A DNA stretch of 64,000 nt from Capnocytophaga sp. oral taxon 863 str. F0517 (lineage in GTDB: Bacteria; Bacteroidota; Bacteroidia; Flavobacteriales; Flavobacteriaceae). The position numbers and the translations under genes are program-made. Under the pieces are notes generated by a model. It saw nothing but the letters and a program-made list of their open reading frames with translations. It ran no database searches and had not been told where the DNA came from. How positions within the stretch are numbered: the first letter of the stretch is position 1; the number at the start of each line of letters is the position of its first letter. The stretch covers positions 114,688 to 178,687 of the forward strand of contig NZ_KE992171.1 in assembly GCF_000466425.1 (NCBI RefSeq). The letters run 5' to 3'. This document shows, in pieces, positions 1 to 6,666 of this stretch.

Positions 1-20
1 GTATATATTTCTAGTTCTTT

Positions 21-44
21 AACTATTGATTCGCGTTAGTAATA
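21..44. repeat. Dispersed intergenic repeat, core AACTATTGATTCGC
   Basis: The core AACTATTGATTCGC recurs at about 46114-46129 and, inverted, at 45814-45829. A diverged copy lies at 37007-37020. All copies are intergenic, so this is a dispersed repeat rather than part of a gene. Nothing else is recognisable in bases 1-79. Confidence 0.6.
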
Positions 45-79
45 GAATTATAGAAAAATAACCCCAACAAATATAGATA

Positions 80-284
80 ATGACAAGCGATTTTAAAAAT
101 AAAGTAGATTCCTATCTTTCTTCAGAAATAGGTAGACTTTTTATTCGATATAAGAACTTATGTTGATGGAATAGCTACTTTTAAAGAACAAGAATATCCC
201 TTTGAACTCTTCTGTAATGGTACAAAAGTAAGCGGGAGTTTGCAGGAATATTTATTAATGGAAATAGAAGAGGAACAAAAATGA
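80..284 (+). pseudogene. Frameshifted small gene fragment upstream of SUKH-3-like gene
   Basis: An ATG at 80 opens a frame of 28 codons that stops at 164-166. The +1 frame stays open from about 132 to the TGA at 282-284, and it encodes a credible tail containing RTYVDGIATFKEQEYPFELF. A one-base shift near 130-135 would join both into a product of about 67 residues. Its stop overlaps the ATG of the next gene (ATGA), the spacing expected of a coupled toxin-immunity pair. I infer a decayed toxin C-terminus or small partner gene. The family is not recognised, and a sequencing error is possible. Confidence 0.45.
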
Positions 285-730
285 TAACAAATCGATTAAA
301 GAAACTACTTCTTGAGAACAATATGGTTATTGATTATAAAATTAGCTCTACAGAGTTTAATACTAAGAAAGAGTTTATAATCAACATGTATCAATCCAAA
401 GGATATGAATCAATTAATGATTCATTGATACTCTTTTTAGGGTATTTCCTAAATAAAAGTTTCTCAGCAAGAGGTAATAATATAGATTTTACCTTGGAAA
501 AAGTATTGACAAACAAGAACAAAGGGAGTTATTCCTACATAGAGAGTTGTTTTGACTTAAAAAACTTAATTCCTTTTGCAATGGCGTATGATGATTATTA
601 TACGTTGGTTATTGGTGAAGATAATAGCGTTTATGCGGAAGGGTTTGAGCTTCTATTTTATGGAAGAGATCCTTTTGAAGCTATGGAAAACTTGTTACAA
701 GGCACTCCTATAGAGGCATTTAAGTTTTAA
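281..730 (+). CDS. SUKH-3-like putative immunity protein
   Basis: This 149-residue soluble protein has no signal peptide or membrane segment. The middle and C-terminal parts resemble SUKH-3 (SMI1/KNR4 superfamily) immunity proteins. Visible hallmarks are a hydrophobic run ending in FAMAYDDYYTLVIGEDNSVY (about 96-115), then a YAEGFELLFYG strand and a closing helix with a LLQG turn. SUKH proteins neutralise the nuclease or other toxin tips of polymorphic toxins by direct binding. The start overlaps the stop of the frameshifted fragment upstream, so translation was probably coupled. No intact toxin is present nearby, so it looks like an orphan immunity gene. The assignment is by pattern only. 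Confidence 0.6.
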   Translation: MITNRLKKLLLENNMVIDYKISSTEFNTKKEFIINMYQSKGYESINDSLILFLGYFLNKSFSARGNNIDFTLEKVLTNKNKGSYSYIESCFDLKNLIPFAMAYDDYYTLVIGEDNSVYAEGFELLFYGRDPFEAMENLLQGTPIEAFKF

Positions 731-909
731 TCTGTAGATTTCATAAGACACAAAAGGAAGTTGTTACAGGCTTTTACTAAATATCCTCCGTACGTTCCTT
801 GTAGTTTGTAACTTTATTACAAAACGAAGCAGTAAGAGTATGGTGTAATTATATTCCTAAAAATTTTCTGGACAGCCACAGTTTGGAAAAAAACGTCATT
901 AATGTATAA
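731..909 (+). pseudogene. Possible decayed coding remnant between two immunity-like genes
   Basis: After the TAA of the preceding gene the same frame stays open for 26 codons (731-811). Another frame is then open from 805 to the TAA at 907-909 and encodes a peptide containing NYIPKNFLDSHSLEKNV. This second stop falls three bases before the next ATG. The pattern of a short open tail abutting the next immunity-like gene repeats elsewhere in this array. I infer leftovers of toxin C-terminal modules. No family is recognised and chance open frames cannot be excluded. Confidence 0.3.
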
Positions 910-911
910 AA

Positions 912-1253
912 ATGGATAATTCATTAGAAAAACTTAAACTTTTAGGCAAAATGCCAAATGAAGATCTGGACAATGACTCTCAAGATGTACTTGATTTATC
1001 TAATAAATATAGAGAGTTATTGATGGAAATAGAAGAACCTATTTCTATAGAAACTGGTTATACTCTTTTATCTTTTTTACCTTCTAAAAAATTTTATGGT
1101 TTAGAATTTGAAATCTTGTCAAAAATAGAAACTATAGAATTAAATAATGAAGAGCAGATGAAGAGCTATGAGAACCTTATAAATTCTTGTCCTAATGAAG
1201 AGATTAGAGATAATTTAATAGTTGGATATGAAAACTGGAAAGAAGACTGTTAG
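912..1253 (+). CDS. Small acidic hypothetical protein, possible immunity protein
   Basis: This 113-residue acidic, mostly helical protein has no signal peptide, membrane segment or cysteine motif. I do not recognise the family. Size, acidity, high AT content and position in a one-way row of unrelated small genes suggest an immunity protein of a polymorphic toxin system; this is inference from context only. The start follows a decayed coding tail by two bases. Directly after its TAG stop the same reading frame stays open for 12 codons and encodes LDDISNVLLNPH. A related peptide follows the TAG stop of the gene at 2108-2698. Confidence 0.55.
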   Translation: MDNSLEKLKLLGKMPNEDLDNDSQDVLDLSNKYRELLMEIEEPISIETGYTLLSFLPSKKFYGLEFEILSKIETIELNNEEQMKSYENLINSCPNEEIRDNLIVGYENWKEDC

Positions 1254-1292
1254 TTAGATGATATTTCAAATGTGTTGTTAAATCCTCATTGA
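1254..1292 (+). repeat. Shared post-stop motif, copy 1
   Basis: In frame with the upstream gene and immediately after its TAG stop, this stretch encodes LDDISNVLL followed by NPH and a stop. The nucleotide core TTTCAAATGTGTTGTTAAA is nearly the same as TTTCAGATGTGTTGTTAAA at 2706-2724, which also directly follows an in-frame TAG. It may be a cassette junction or the start of a decayed module. Confidence 0.5.
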
Positions 1293-1297
1293 TAAGG

Positions 1298-1333
1298 CAC
1301 GAGCTACAAGCTCGCTCCAGCGGAGGAAATATA
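1298..1333. repeat. Hairpin-forming intergenic repeat, copy 1
   Basis: The sequence GGCACGAGCTACAAGCTCGC contains the inverted repeat CGAGCT/AGCTCG and is followed by a GCTCCAGCGGAG segment. A related block at 1954-2016 shares GGCACGAGCTA, and its second part GCGCCAGCAGGGG matches GCTCCAGCGGAG. It lies between two immunity-like genes. Confidence 0.5.
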
Positions 1334-1349
1334 ATTAATAAATATAAAA

Positions 1350-1907
1350 ATGGAAGATTTCAGTTCATATTTAAAGGGAATAGATGAAAAAACATCAAAA
1401 ATACCAGAAAATAATTTACTTTTTTTGGGTAGTTGGTTTTGTGAAAATTTACTTCAAAGGTGTAAAAATCATATTCAAGTTTTATTGACTGATGAAGAGG
1501 TTTCTTTGATAAATGAAATCCTAAGTTATTTGTGGAATCTCGTTGATGAGAAGGAACAAATGGATAGGAGTAAAATTAATTTGTTGTACGAAAAACTCAA
1601 TGACATAGATGAAACAGATTTAGATGCAACAGACTATCAACAAGAAGAAATATATCAGCTAATAATTTATCTAGATGAAGTTTTAAAATATTGCAAATCA
1701 GGTATAAGAGGTTTTGAAAATAGTATTTCTCAATCAATTATAAATGTAATTGATATAATGCTACAAGATGAAGATAAGGATATTTTATCAAAGGAAGGAT
1801 TTCAAGATGCTTTGGTTCAAAATGAAATTAAAGCCCAATTTGAAATGATATCTTTGCTCAAAGAGAAAAAATTAACAAGTGAGTTTAAACATTGGTTACG
1901 CAAGTAA
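1350..1907 (+). CDS. DUF416-like protein, putative immunity protein
   Basis: This is a 185-residue, all-helical, acidic cytoplasmic protein. Its layout resembles DUF416 (E. coli YjaG) proteins: an early LLFLGSWFCENLL helix (about 23-35), an EILSYLWNLVDE segment (about 56-67), a central acidic EIYQLIIYLDEVL helix, an S-rich helix, and a late EIKAQFEMISLLK segment (about 159-171). The role of DUF416 proteins is not established. In this array an immunity function is inferred from context. The next-but-one coding unit (2108-2698) has the same layout but is diverged, so the two may be distant paralogs. The start follows a hairpin repeat with no clear ribosome-binding site. Confidence 0.5.
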   Translation: MEDFSSYLKGIDEKTSKIPENNLLFLGSWFCENLLQRCKNHIQVLLTDEEVSLINEILSYLWNLVDEKEQMDRSKINLLYEKLNDIDETDLDATDYQQEEIYQLIIYLDEVLKYCKSGIRGFENSISQSIINVIDIMLQDEDKDILSKEGFQDALVQNEIKAQFEMISLLKEKKLTSEFKHWLRK

Positions 1908-1953
1908 GGGGGGAAGTAATTGATAAGGAATGAGTAACACACTCTTATTATAG

Positions 1954-2016
1954 TAGGCACGAGCTAAAGTCGCTGAATATCTGTAAGCGAGTATGTGACT
2001 TGCGCCAGCAGGGGGG
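1954..2016. repeat. Hairpin-forming intergenic repeat, copy 2
   Basis: This block begins with GGCACGAGCTA like the copy at 1298 and ends with GCGCCAGCAGGGGGG, matching the second half of copy 1. About 30 extra bases are inserted between the halves. It lies directly before a decayed coding fragment. Confidence 0.45.
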
Positions 2017-2106
2017 CGAACTTATAAAAGAATACTTTGTGGGATAGATGAACATAATTGCTTAGGGCAATTGAAAGATAAAGGTATGAAAATAGATTGT
2101 AATTAA
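1999..2106 (+). pseudogene. Decayed C-terminal coding fragment, possible toxin tail
   Basis: An open frame without its own start runs from 1999 to the TAA at 2104-2106. It encodes a peptide reading LAPAGGRTYKRILCGIDEHN followed by a lysine-rich tail, and it stops one base before the next ATG. The composition looks protein-like rather than random, and the position copies that of a toxin C-terminus before its immunity gene. No toxin family is recognised. Confidence rests on the repeated layout in this array. Confidence 0.35.
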
Positions 2107-2107
2107 A

Positions 2108-2698
2108 ATGAATATCAAAAATTTCAAAGAAAAGCTAATAGAGAAATTATATAGCTTATCTGATATAAACAAATCTATATATTCTATGTATTGCATGGAA
2201 AGAATCTATGGGTTATATTTGTTATATACAGAAAAATTCAATATAAATACTATTTATGCTAATCAAATAAAGCAAAGATTATGGGAAAGTATTTTTTATA
2301 GCAACAAGGATTTAAATAATTTGAATAGAGAAATAGAAAATATTTTGCCAAAAGAAGATTTTCAAGGATGGGAAGTTGCATTAGCAATTAATATGAGTAT
2401 TTGCTTTGATATATCTTTTAAATCAATGAATAATGATCATAAAAATGAGGTGTCGGGTTTATATGTATATGATTCTATATTCCAAGTATGCTGTTTTTTA
2501 TCTCATAAAAAATTTATAGATAAATATTTACTTAACAGAATAGAAAATAGTGTTATTATTGCAGAAGAAGTAAATTATCAAATTCAGTATCTTCAGTATT
2601 TAGAAGACAAAAAAGTGTCATTAGAAGAATTAAAATTTTATAAAAATTATTGGGAGAATAATACTCTATCCATTCAATATATAAAAGATAAATGGTAG
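2108..2698 (+). CDS. DUF416-like protein, putative immunity protein
   Basis: This is a 196-residue helical cytoplasmic protein. Features recalling DUF416/YjaG are MYCMERIYGLYLL (about 27-39, compare the cysteine-glutamate-arginine helix of YjaG), RLWESIF (about 58-64), ILPKEDFQGWEVALAINMSI (about 79-98) and a late EEVNYQIQYLQYLED segment. It shares this layout with the gene at 1350-1907 but little direct identity. Function is unknown; its position just after a decayed tail fragment supports an immunity role by inference. The TAG stop is followed in frame by NNVSDVLLKKFYSNYTK and further residues to 2788, a peptide related to the one behind the gene at 912-1253. Confidence 0.5.
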   Translation: MNIKNFKEKLIEKLYSLSDINKSIYSMYCMERIYGLYLLYTEKFNINTIYANQIKQRLWESIFYSNKDLNNLNREIENILPKEDFQGWEVALAINMSICFDISFKSMNNDHKNEVSGLYVYDSIFQVCCFLSHKKFIDKYLLNRIENSVIIAEEVNYQIQYLQYLEDKKVSLEELKFYKNYWENNTLSIQYIKDKW

Positions 2699-2788
2699 AA
2701 TAATGTTTCAGATGTGTTGTTAAAAAAATTCTACTCGAACTACACCAAGAATCCAAAAAAAAGTAAATGGAAGAAAAAGCATCACTAA
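2699..2788 (+). repeat. Shared post-stop motif, copy 2, with longer open tail
   Basis: In frame after the TAG of the gene at 2108-2698 there are 29 open codons ending at TAA 2786-2788, starting NNVSDVLLKKFY. The first half matches the motif after the gene ending at 1253. The end overlaps the first codons of the ATG at 2767 in another frame, which casts doubt on that start. Confidence 0.5.
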
Positions 2789-3834
2789 TTTTCAGAAAAA
2801 TGGACTTAAATAAGATATTGCATTTCACCCTGTTGAGGTTTTGCGGGGAGCAGCAAGAAGAAAAAGAGGAACTTTTGAAAATTACAAACTACCAAAATGA
2901 GGAAGGTGATTTTCTGTTGGCTACACTGCCTAAAAAAAGAGGACTTGATGAACTGCTATATGCACTGAAAAATGATGTTTTGTATGATAAACTCCAAACA
3001 GAGATTTCTCATTCTTGTTTTGAGGATGTCTTTTCTCTTTTAGAAGTCTGTTTAAGAGCTTTTTATTACTACGACAACCATTATATCAATGATAGGTTAC
3101 AGTTCTTTTCGTTGATTCAGTTACTTAAAAAAGAGAATACTGAACACGCCTTTAAGTATTTATTGTTCTTTAACCCTTGTGGAGAAACTTTTATAGATAG
3201 TAACCAACTCACAAAGCAGGGGTATTTTATGGATAACATAGCTATTGATATAAAAGAGGTTTTTGAAAAGCTGTTTTCTGCTGTCTTTGAGCTAAAAAAC
3301 AAGAAAGAATGTTATTACCCAATAGCTAAAAAGGATATAGAATGCTTGTATTCTCTCTTAAAAGAAATGGTATATACTATTTTTGGAGCGCAAACGCTTA
3401 CGCTTTCGCAGGCTGTAAAAACGTTTTTTGAGATAGACGAGGATAGAGAAAAGCTATACTTATCTCTTTCAAAAGCTATTGATTTTTACAAGTTAGTTAG
3501 CTTTGATAATGAAGATAATAGCGCCTCTCATTATTATATGAGAGATTATATGGGAGAAGAAATTCCTACTATAGAAAACAAAGTTTGTAGGAGTGCTAAA
3601 ACTAAATATAAAAGTGAATGCTTGATAGATAGTTATCTTTTTAAGTATGCTAAAACTCCTGATGAGTTCATAGCTTTTTTGGGCTTTTTAAAAGCGCATA
3701 ATTTTCAGCAATATATAAAATTCTCTATACTCTTGTTTTCACACCCTCTTATTATTTTCGATTGGGAGTTTAAAAGGGCTTTATGCCATTCTAAAATAAG
3801 AGAAGTTTTGCCCCAAGGGGGGGATATGCTATGA
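2767..3834 (+). CDS. Hypothetical protein of 355 residues in the immunity array
   Basis: I do not recognise this family. The protein is helical, soluble, rich in Leu, Phe, Tyr and Lys, and has no signal peptide, membrane span or enzyme motif. An ATG at 2800 (product starting MDLNKILHF) is an equally good start, because the first 11 codons from 2767 overlap the end of a decayed peptide in another frame. Its stop overlaps the ATG of a 15-codon frame at 3831-3878, an overlap typical of coupled genes. Lying between immunity-like genes on the same strand, it could be an immunity or accessory protein of a toxin system; nothing in the sequence proves this. Confidence 0.55.
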   Translation: MEEKASLIFRKMDLNKILHFTLLRFCGEQQEEKEELLKITNYQNEEGDFLLATLPKKRGLDELLYALKNDVLYDKLQTEISHSCFEDVFSLLEVCLRAFYYYDNHYINDRLQFFSLIQLLKKENTEHAFKYLLFFNPCGETFIDSNQLTKQGYFMDNIAIDIKEVFEKLFSAVFELKNKKECYYPIAKKDIECLYSLLKEMVYTIFGAQTLTLSQAVKTFFEIDEDREKLYLSLSKAIDFYKLVSFDNEDNSASHYYMRDYMGEEIPTIENKVCRSAKTKYKSECLIDSYLFKYAKTPDEFIAFLGFLKAHNFQQYIKFSILLFSHPLIIFDWEFKRALCHSKIREVLPQGGDML

Positions 3835-3878
3835 ATCTATTAGACAAACTTAAAGCAATCATACAAAAGAACAACTAA
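3831..3878 (+). pseudogene. 15-codon frame, probable remnant
   Basis: ATG overlaps the preceding stop (ATGA) and the frame encodes MNLLDKLKAIIQKNN. The size suggests the 5' remnant of a deleted cassette gene. It could also be a chance frame. Confidence 0.25.
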
Positions 3879-3893
3879 TTTCTTTTTACCATT

Positions 3894-4427
3894 ATGAAAG
3901 AATTATTTTCAATAAAGTCTTTTCCTGCTGAAGGGTTAAACAAACGAGATGTTGAGGATAGTACTGTAAGTGAGGCTTTGCAAACTATCTATCCTAAAAA
4001 TAAATCTTCTAACTTATGTATGATATGGGAAGGGGTGGCTTTGGATTTAGAAATGCACGATGAGGTTGCCGATATTTATTGGGATATTGTCAAAATGCTA
4101 TACGATATGTATGAACAACCTTTATCCGAAACAAAAGTGCATTGGGGTAGTAATGTATTTATGGCAGAATGGATAATAAAACCCTACAATGATATGCTTT
4201 CCATTAGTGCTTATTGGACAGTTTTAAAACACAAAAAGCATCTTTTGCCTGAGCTGAACACGCCTAATGATACAATTCACATCAAAAGAGAGGTTTTTAT
4301 TGCTTATTGGTTACAATTACTAAGAAAAATACAGGTTGATTTAAAGCAACAAGGTTATAATGAAAGTAATTTAGAAGATTTTTACCATATTGATACTATT
4401 TTTAAACATTATTATTTTCATATTTAA
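3894..4427 (+). CDS. Hypothetical protein, possible immunity protein
   Basis: This is a 177-residue soluble protein with mixed strand and helix predictions. It has many Trp and Tyr residues (for example MIWEGVAL, IYWDIVKMLYDMY, VHWGSNVFMAEW). No family, signal peptide or catalytic motif is recognised. It is the last gene of the AT-rich one-way array, so an immunity role is inferred from company only. The next 299 bases hold a 51-codon frame starting at 4439 that I do not recognise and do not call as a gene, then a relic of an ATPase 3' end. Confidence 0.5.
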   Translation: MKELFSIKSFPAEGLNKRDVEDSTVSEALQTIYPKNKSSNLCMIWEGVALDLEMHDEVADIYWDIVKMLYDMYEQPLSETKVHWGSNVFMAEWIIKPYNDMLSISAYWTVLKHKKHLLPELNTPNDTIHIKREVFIAYWLQLLRKIQVDLKQQGYNESNLEDFYHIDTIFKHYYFHI

Positions 4428-4600
4428 ATTAAACTACAATGAGAACTGTAAAGAAAAAAGCAACTAATATACAATTAAAATATACTCCATCAGTAGGTTG
4501 GATATCAATTTTGGTATTACAAACTACTCTTGAGCGATTGCTAGAAATAGGAAGAGGGAAAAAGAATATGAATATTTCAAAACCTTTCTTATAAGAGAGA

Positions 4601-4669
4601 AATTCGGACTGTTCACTATACCAACACAGAAGATAAGGCAGAACGTTATGGTAAGAATATGTCCGCTAG
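4601..4669 (+). pseudogene. Relic of the 3' end of an AAA_14/DUF4143 ATPase gene
   Basis: This stretch matches 6503-6570, the 3' part of the intact ATPase gene downstream. Shared runs are ACAGAAGATAAGGCAGAACG and TATGTCCGCT, with scattered substitutions and two single-base gaps that break the frame. The rest of that copy is gone. It shows that a second ATPase gene once ended just before crcB. Confidence 0.7.
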
Positions 4670-4726
4670 ATGTAATATTAAAATCTCAGTAAATGAGCTA
4701 TTTATGACGATACAAACACTAAAAAA

Positions 4727-5101
4727 ATGACAAAAGAAATACTATTTGTAGGATTGGGTAGCTTTGTAGGTGGAGCCCTACGCTATATACTCTCTGGAGC
4801 CTTTAGTAGGGTAGGACGTGAGTGGGCATTTCCCATAGGTATTATGGTGGTGAATGTCTTAGGCTGCTTTTTGATAGGGCTGCTGTATAGCTACTTCAAA
4901 AATAGGGTAGGGGAGTCTCTTTTGCCTTTATTGCTAATGACAGGGGTTTTGGGTGGTTTTACTACTTTCTCTACCTTCTCACTTGAAACCGTCCAGTTAT
5001 TAGAACAGCATGAATATCTAAAAGCAACTCTTTATGTAGTAGGAAGTGTAGGATTGGGAGTAGGAGCGTGCTTTGGAGGAATGAGACTGTTGGGTAATTA
5101 G
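4727..5101 (+). CDS. crcB: CrcB/Fluc fluoride ion channel
   Basis: This 124-residue inner-membrane protein has four hydrophobic segments. It matches the CrcB/Fluc family, a dual-topology dimeric channel that expels fluoride. Visible signatures are GGALRY near residue 16-21, an Asn-containing second helix (MVVNVLGCFLIGLLY, about 40-54) and the diagnostic GGFTTFSTFSLE motif (about 76-87), whose Phe and Thr/Ser residues line the pore. Length is normal. No fluoride riboswitch was noticed upstream. Its neighbours are an ATPase-gene relic upstream and an intact ATPase of the same family downstream, so it may have been inserted next to or between duplicated ATPase genes. Confidence 0.95.
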   Translation: MTKEILFVGLGSFVGGALRYILSGAFSRVGREWAFPIGIMVVNVLGCFLIGLLYSYFKNRVGESLLPLLLMTGVLGGFTTFSTFSLETVQLLEQHEYLKATLYVVGSVGLGVGACFGGMRLLGN

Positions 5102-5190
5102 GTAATTATTTCTTTGGATTTTTGCAAAAAACGGCAATTTATTTCTTTGGATTTTTTTAAAAATGGGCGAATTATTTCTTTGGATAATTT
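5102..5190 (+). repeat. Three tandem copies of an ATTATTTCTTTGGAT unit
   Basis: The unit AATTATTTCTTTGGAT occurs three times at a spacing of about 34 bases; the middle copy has an extra T. Each copy contains TTTG, and the TTTG of the third copy (5179-5182) is well placed as the -33 element for the promoter at 5199. Confidence 0.75.
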
Positions 5191-5198
5191 AATTTTTG

Positions 5199-5206
5199 TA
5201 TCTTTG
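5199..5206 (+). promoter_or_regulatory. TATCTTTG promoter (-7 box) for the AAA_14 ATPase
   Basis: A perfect Bacteroidota -7 box with TTTG 16 bases upstream, 27 bases before the ATG at 5233. Confidence 0.75.
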
Positions 5207-5232
5207 CCCTCTGATATATAACTACTTATAAG

Positions 5233-6594
5233 ATGTATTACCCAAGGTTAATAGACAACTACTTAAAAGAATGGGCTTTGCGACCTGCTCGTAAGCCTTT
5301 GTTGCTAAGAGGTGCCCGTCAGGTGGGCAAATCAACAGCCGTAAGACAGTTGGGCAAACAGTTTGAGAATTTCGTAGAAATAAACTTAGAAAAACAACCT
5401 TCGTTTATACCATTTTTTCAGGGCGACCTCGATGTGAAGCGTATAGTACCCCAGCTTTCGGCTATGGTGGGCAAGCCTATAATAGCTGGGCAAACACTGC
5501 TTTTTATAGACGAGATACAGACCTCCGCCGAGGCGATTATGGCATTGCGTTTTTTTAAAGAAGATATGCCTGATTTGCACGTAATAGCAGCAGGATCGCT
5601 CTTGGAGTTTGCCCTCGAAACATTGCCAACCTTTGGGGTAGGGCGTATCCACTCTATGTTTGTCTACCCAATGACCTTTGATGAGTTCCTAAGGGCTAGT
5701 GACGAAACTTTGCTGTTGGAAGCGCGCAATAGTGCTACTGCCGAAGCGCCTTTACCTCTTCCCTTGTATGAGAAGTTAGTAGGGTTATTTCGTTCTTACA
5801 TGTTGGTAGGGGGTATGCCTGAGGTAGTAGCCAAGTGGGTAGCCACACGCGATTATTTGGCATGTCAAGAGGTGCAAGATGATATTGTACTTACCTATCA
5901 GGACGATTTCCCTAAATACCGAAAGAGAGTAGACCCAACCTTGCTCAGGCTTACCCTGCAAAGTGTAGCTCTACAAATAGGTAGAAAGTTTGTCTATTCA
6001 CAAGTGGGGGGAGGATATAGCACCCATGAGGTGAAAAAAGCGTTGGAAATGCTCATTTTAGCAGGGATAATCACCCCTGTAACGCAGACCAATGCCAATG
6101 GACTACCCTTAGGCAGTGAAGCCGACCCTACTTATAGGAAAATGCTACTGCTTGATAGTGGGTTACTACTGCGTTGGCTTGATATGACGGGTGATATCAC
6201 AGCGCTTACTGCTCAAATACTCACCCAAAACCCTACTGACTTAGTAAACAAAGGGGCACTTACAGAGATGATAGCAGGGCTTGAATTGTTGCGCTACCGT
6301 ACCCCCAATATGCGACACGAGCTGTTCTATTGGGTGCGCAAAGCCAAAAATGCACAAGCTGAGGTAGATTATCTGGTACCCCACCAGTCGGCAGTATTGC
6401 CTATAGAGGTAAAAGCAGGTACACAAGGAGGCATGAAGAGTCTGTGGCTGTTTATGCGCGAAAAGAAGCTGAAGAATGCTGTTAGAGCCTCATTGGAGAA
6501 CTTTGGAGTGTTCACCTATACCGATACAGAAGATAAGGCAGAACGTATAGTAAGTGTATGTCCGCTGTTTGCTTTATCGCAAATGGGGCAGTAA
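5233..6594 (+). CDS. AAA_14/DUF4143 family ATPase
   Basis: This 453-residue cytoplasmic ATPase has the two-part layout of the family. The N-terminal AAA_14 domain carries Walker A GARQVGKST (about 27-35), Walker B LLFIDEIQ (about 92-99) and a sensor-like AAGSLLEF (about 119-126). The C-terminal DUF4143 domain is a PD-(D/E)XK-type nuclease fold, with E-VDYLVP and LPIEVKAG near residues 377-400. Such proteins are common in host-associated Bacteroidota; their cellular role is unknown and DNA-related functions are only suspected. It has its own promoter behind a tandem repeat. A decayed copy of its 3' end lies at 4601-4669, so the locus has been duplicated and partly deleted. Confidence 0.9.
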   Translation: MYYPRLIDNYLKEWALRPARKPLLLRGARQVGKSTAVRQLGKQFENFVEINLEKQPSFIPFFQGDLDVKRIVPQLSAMVGKPIIAGQTLLFIDEIQTSAEAIMALRFFKEDMPDLHVIAAGSLLEFALETLPTFGVGRIHSMFVYPMTFDEFLRASDETLLLEARNSATAEAPLPLPLYEKLVGLFRSYMLVGGMPEVVAKWVATRDYLACQEVQDDIVLTYQDDFPKYRKRVDPTLLRLTLQSVALQIGRKFVYSQVGGGYSTHEVKKALEMLILAGIITPVTQTNANGLPLGSEADPTYRKMLLLDSGLLLRWLDMTGDITALTAQILTQNPTDLVNKGALTEMIAGLELLRYRTPNMRHELFYWVRKAKNAQAEVDYLVPHQSAVLPIEVKAGTQGGMKSLWLFMREKKLKNAVRASLENFGVFTYTDTEDKAERIVSVCPLFALSQMGQ

Positions 6595-6632
6595 GTTCTG
6601 AAAAATGATTTGGCAATTTGGTGATTTATCAC

Positions 6633-6640
6633 TATCTTTG
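6633..6640 (+). promoter_or_regulatory. TATCTTTG promoter (-7 box) for the Uma2-like gene
   Basis: A perfect -7 box with TTTG 20 bases upstream at 6609-6612, 26 bases before the ATG at 6667. Confidence 0.7.
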
Positions 6641-6666
6641 TCTCTGATAATCTAAAAATACTTACT

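Noticed and set aside
4439-4594. 51-codon frame between the array and crcB
   Set aside because: No recognisable family and no promoter; it ends just before the ATPase relic, so it is not called as a gene.
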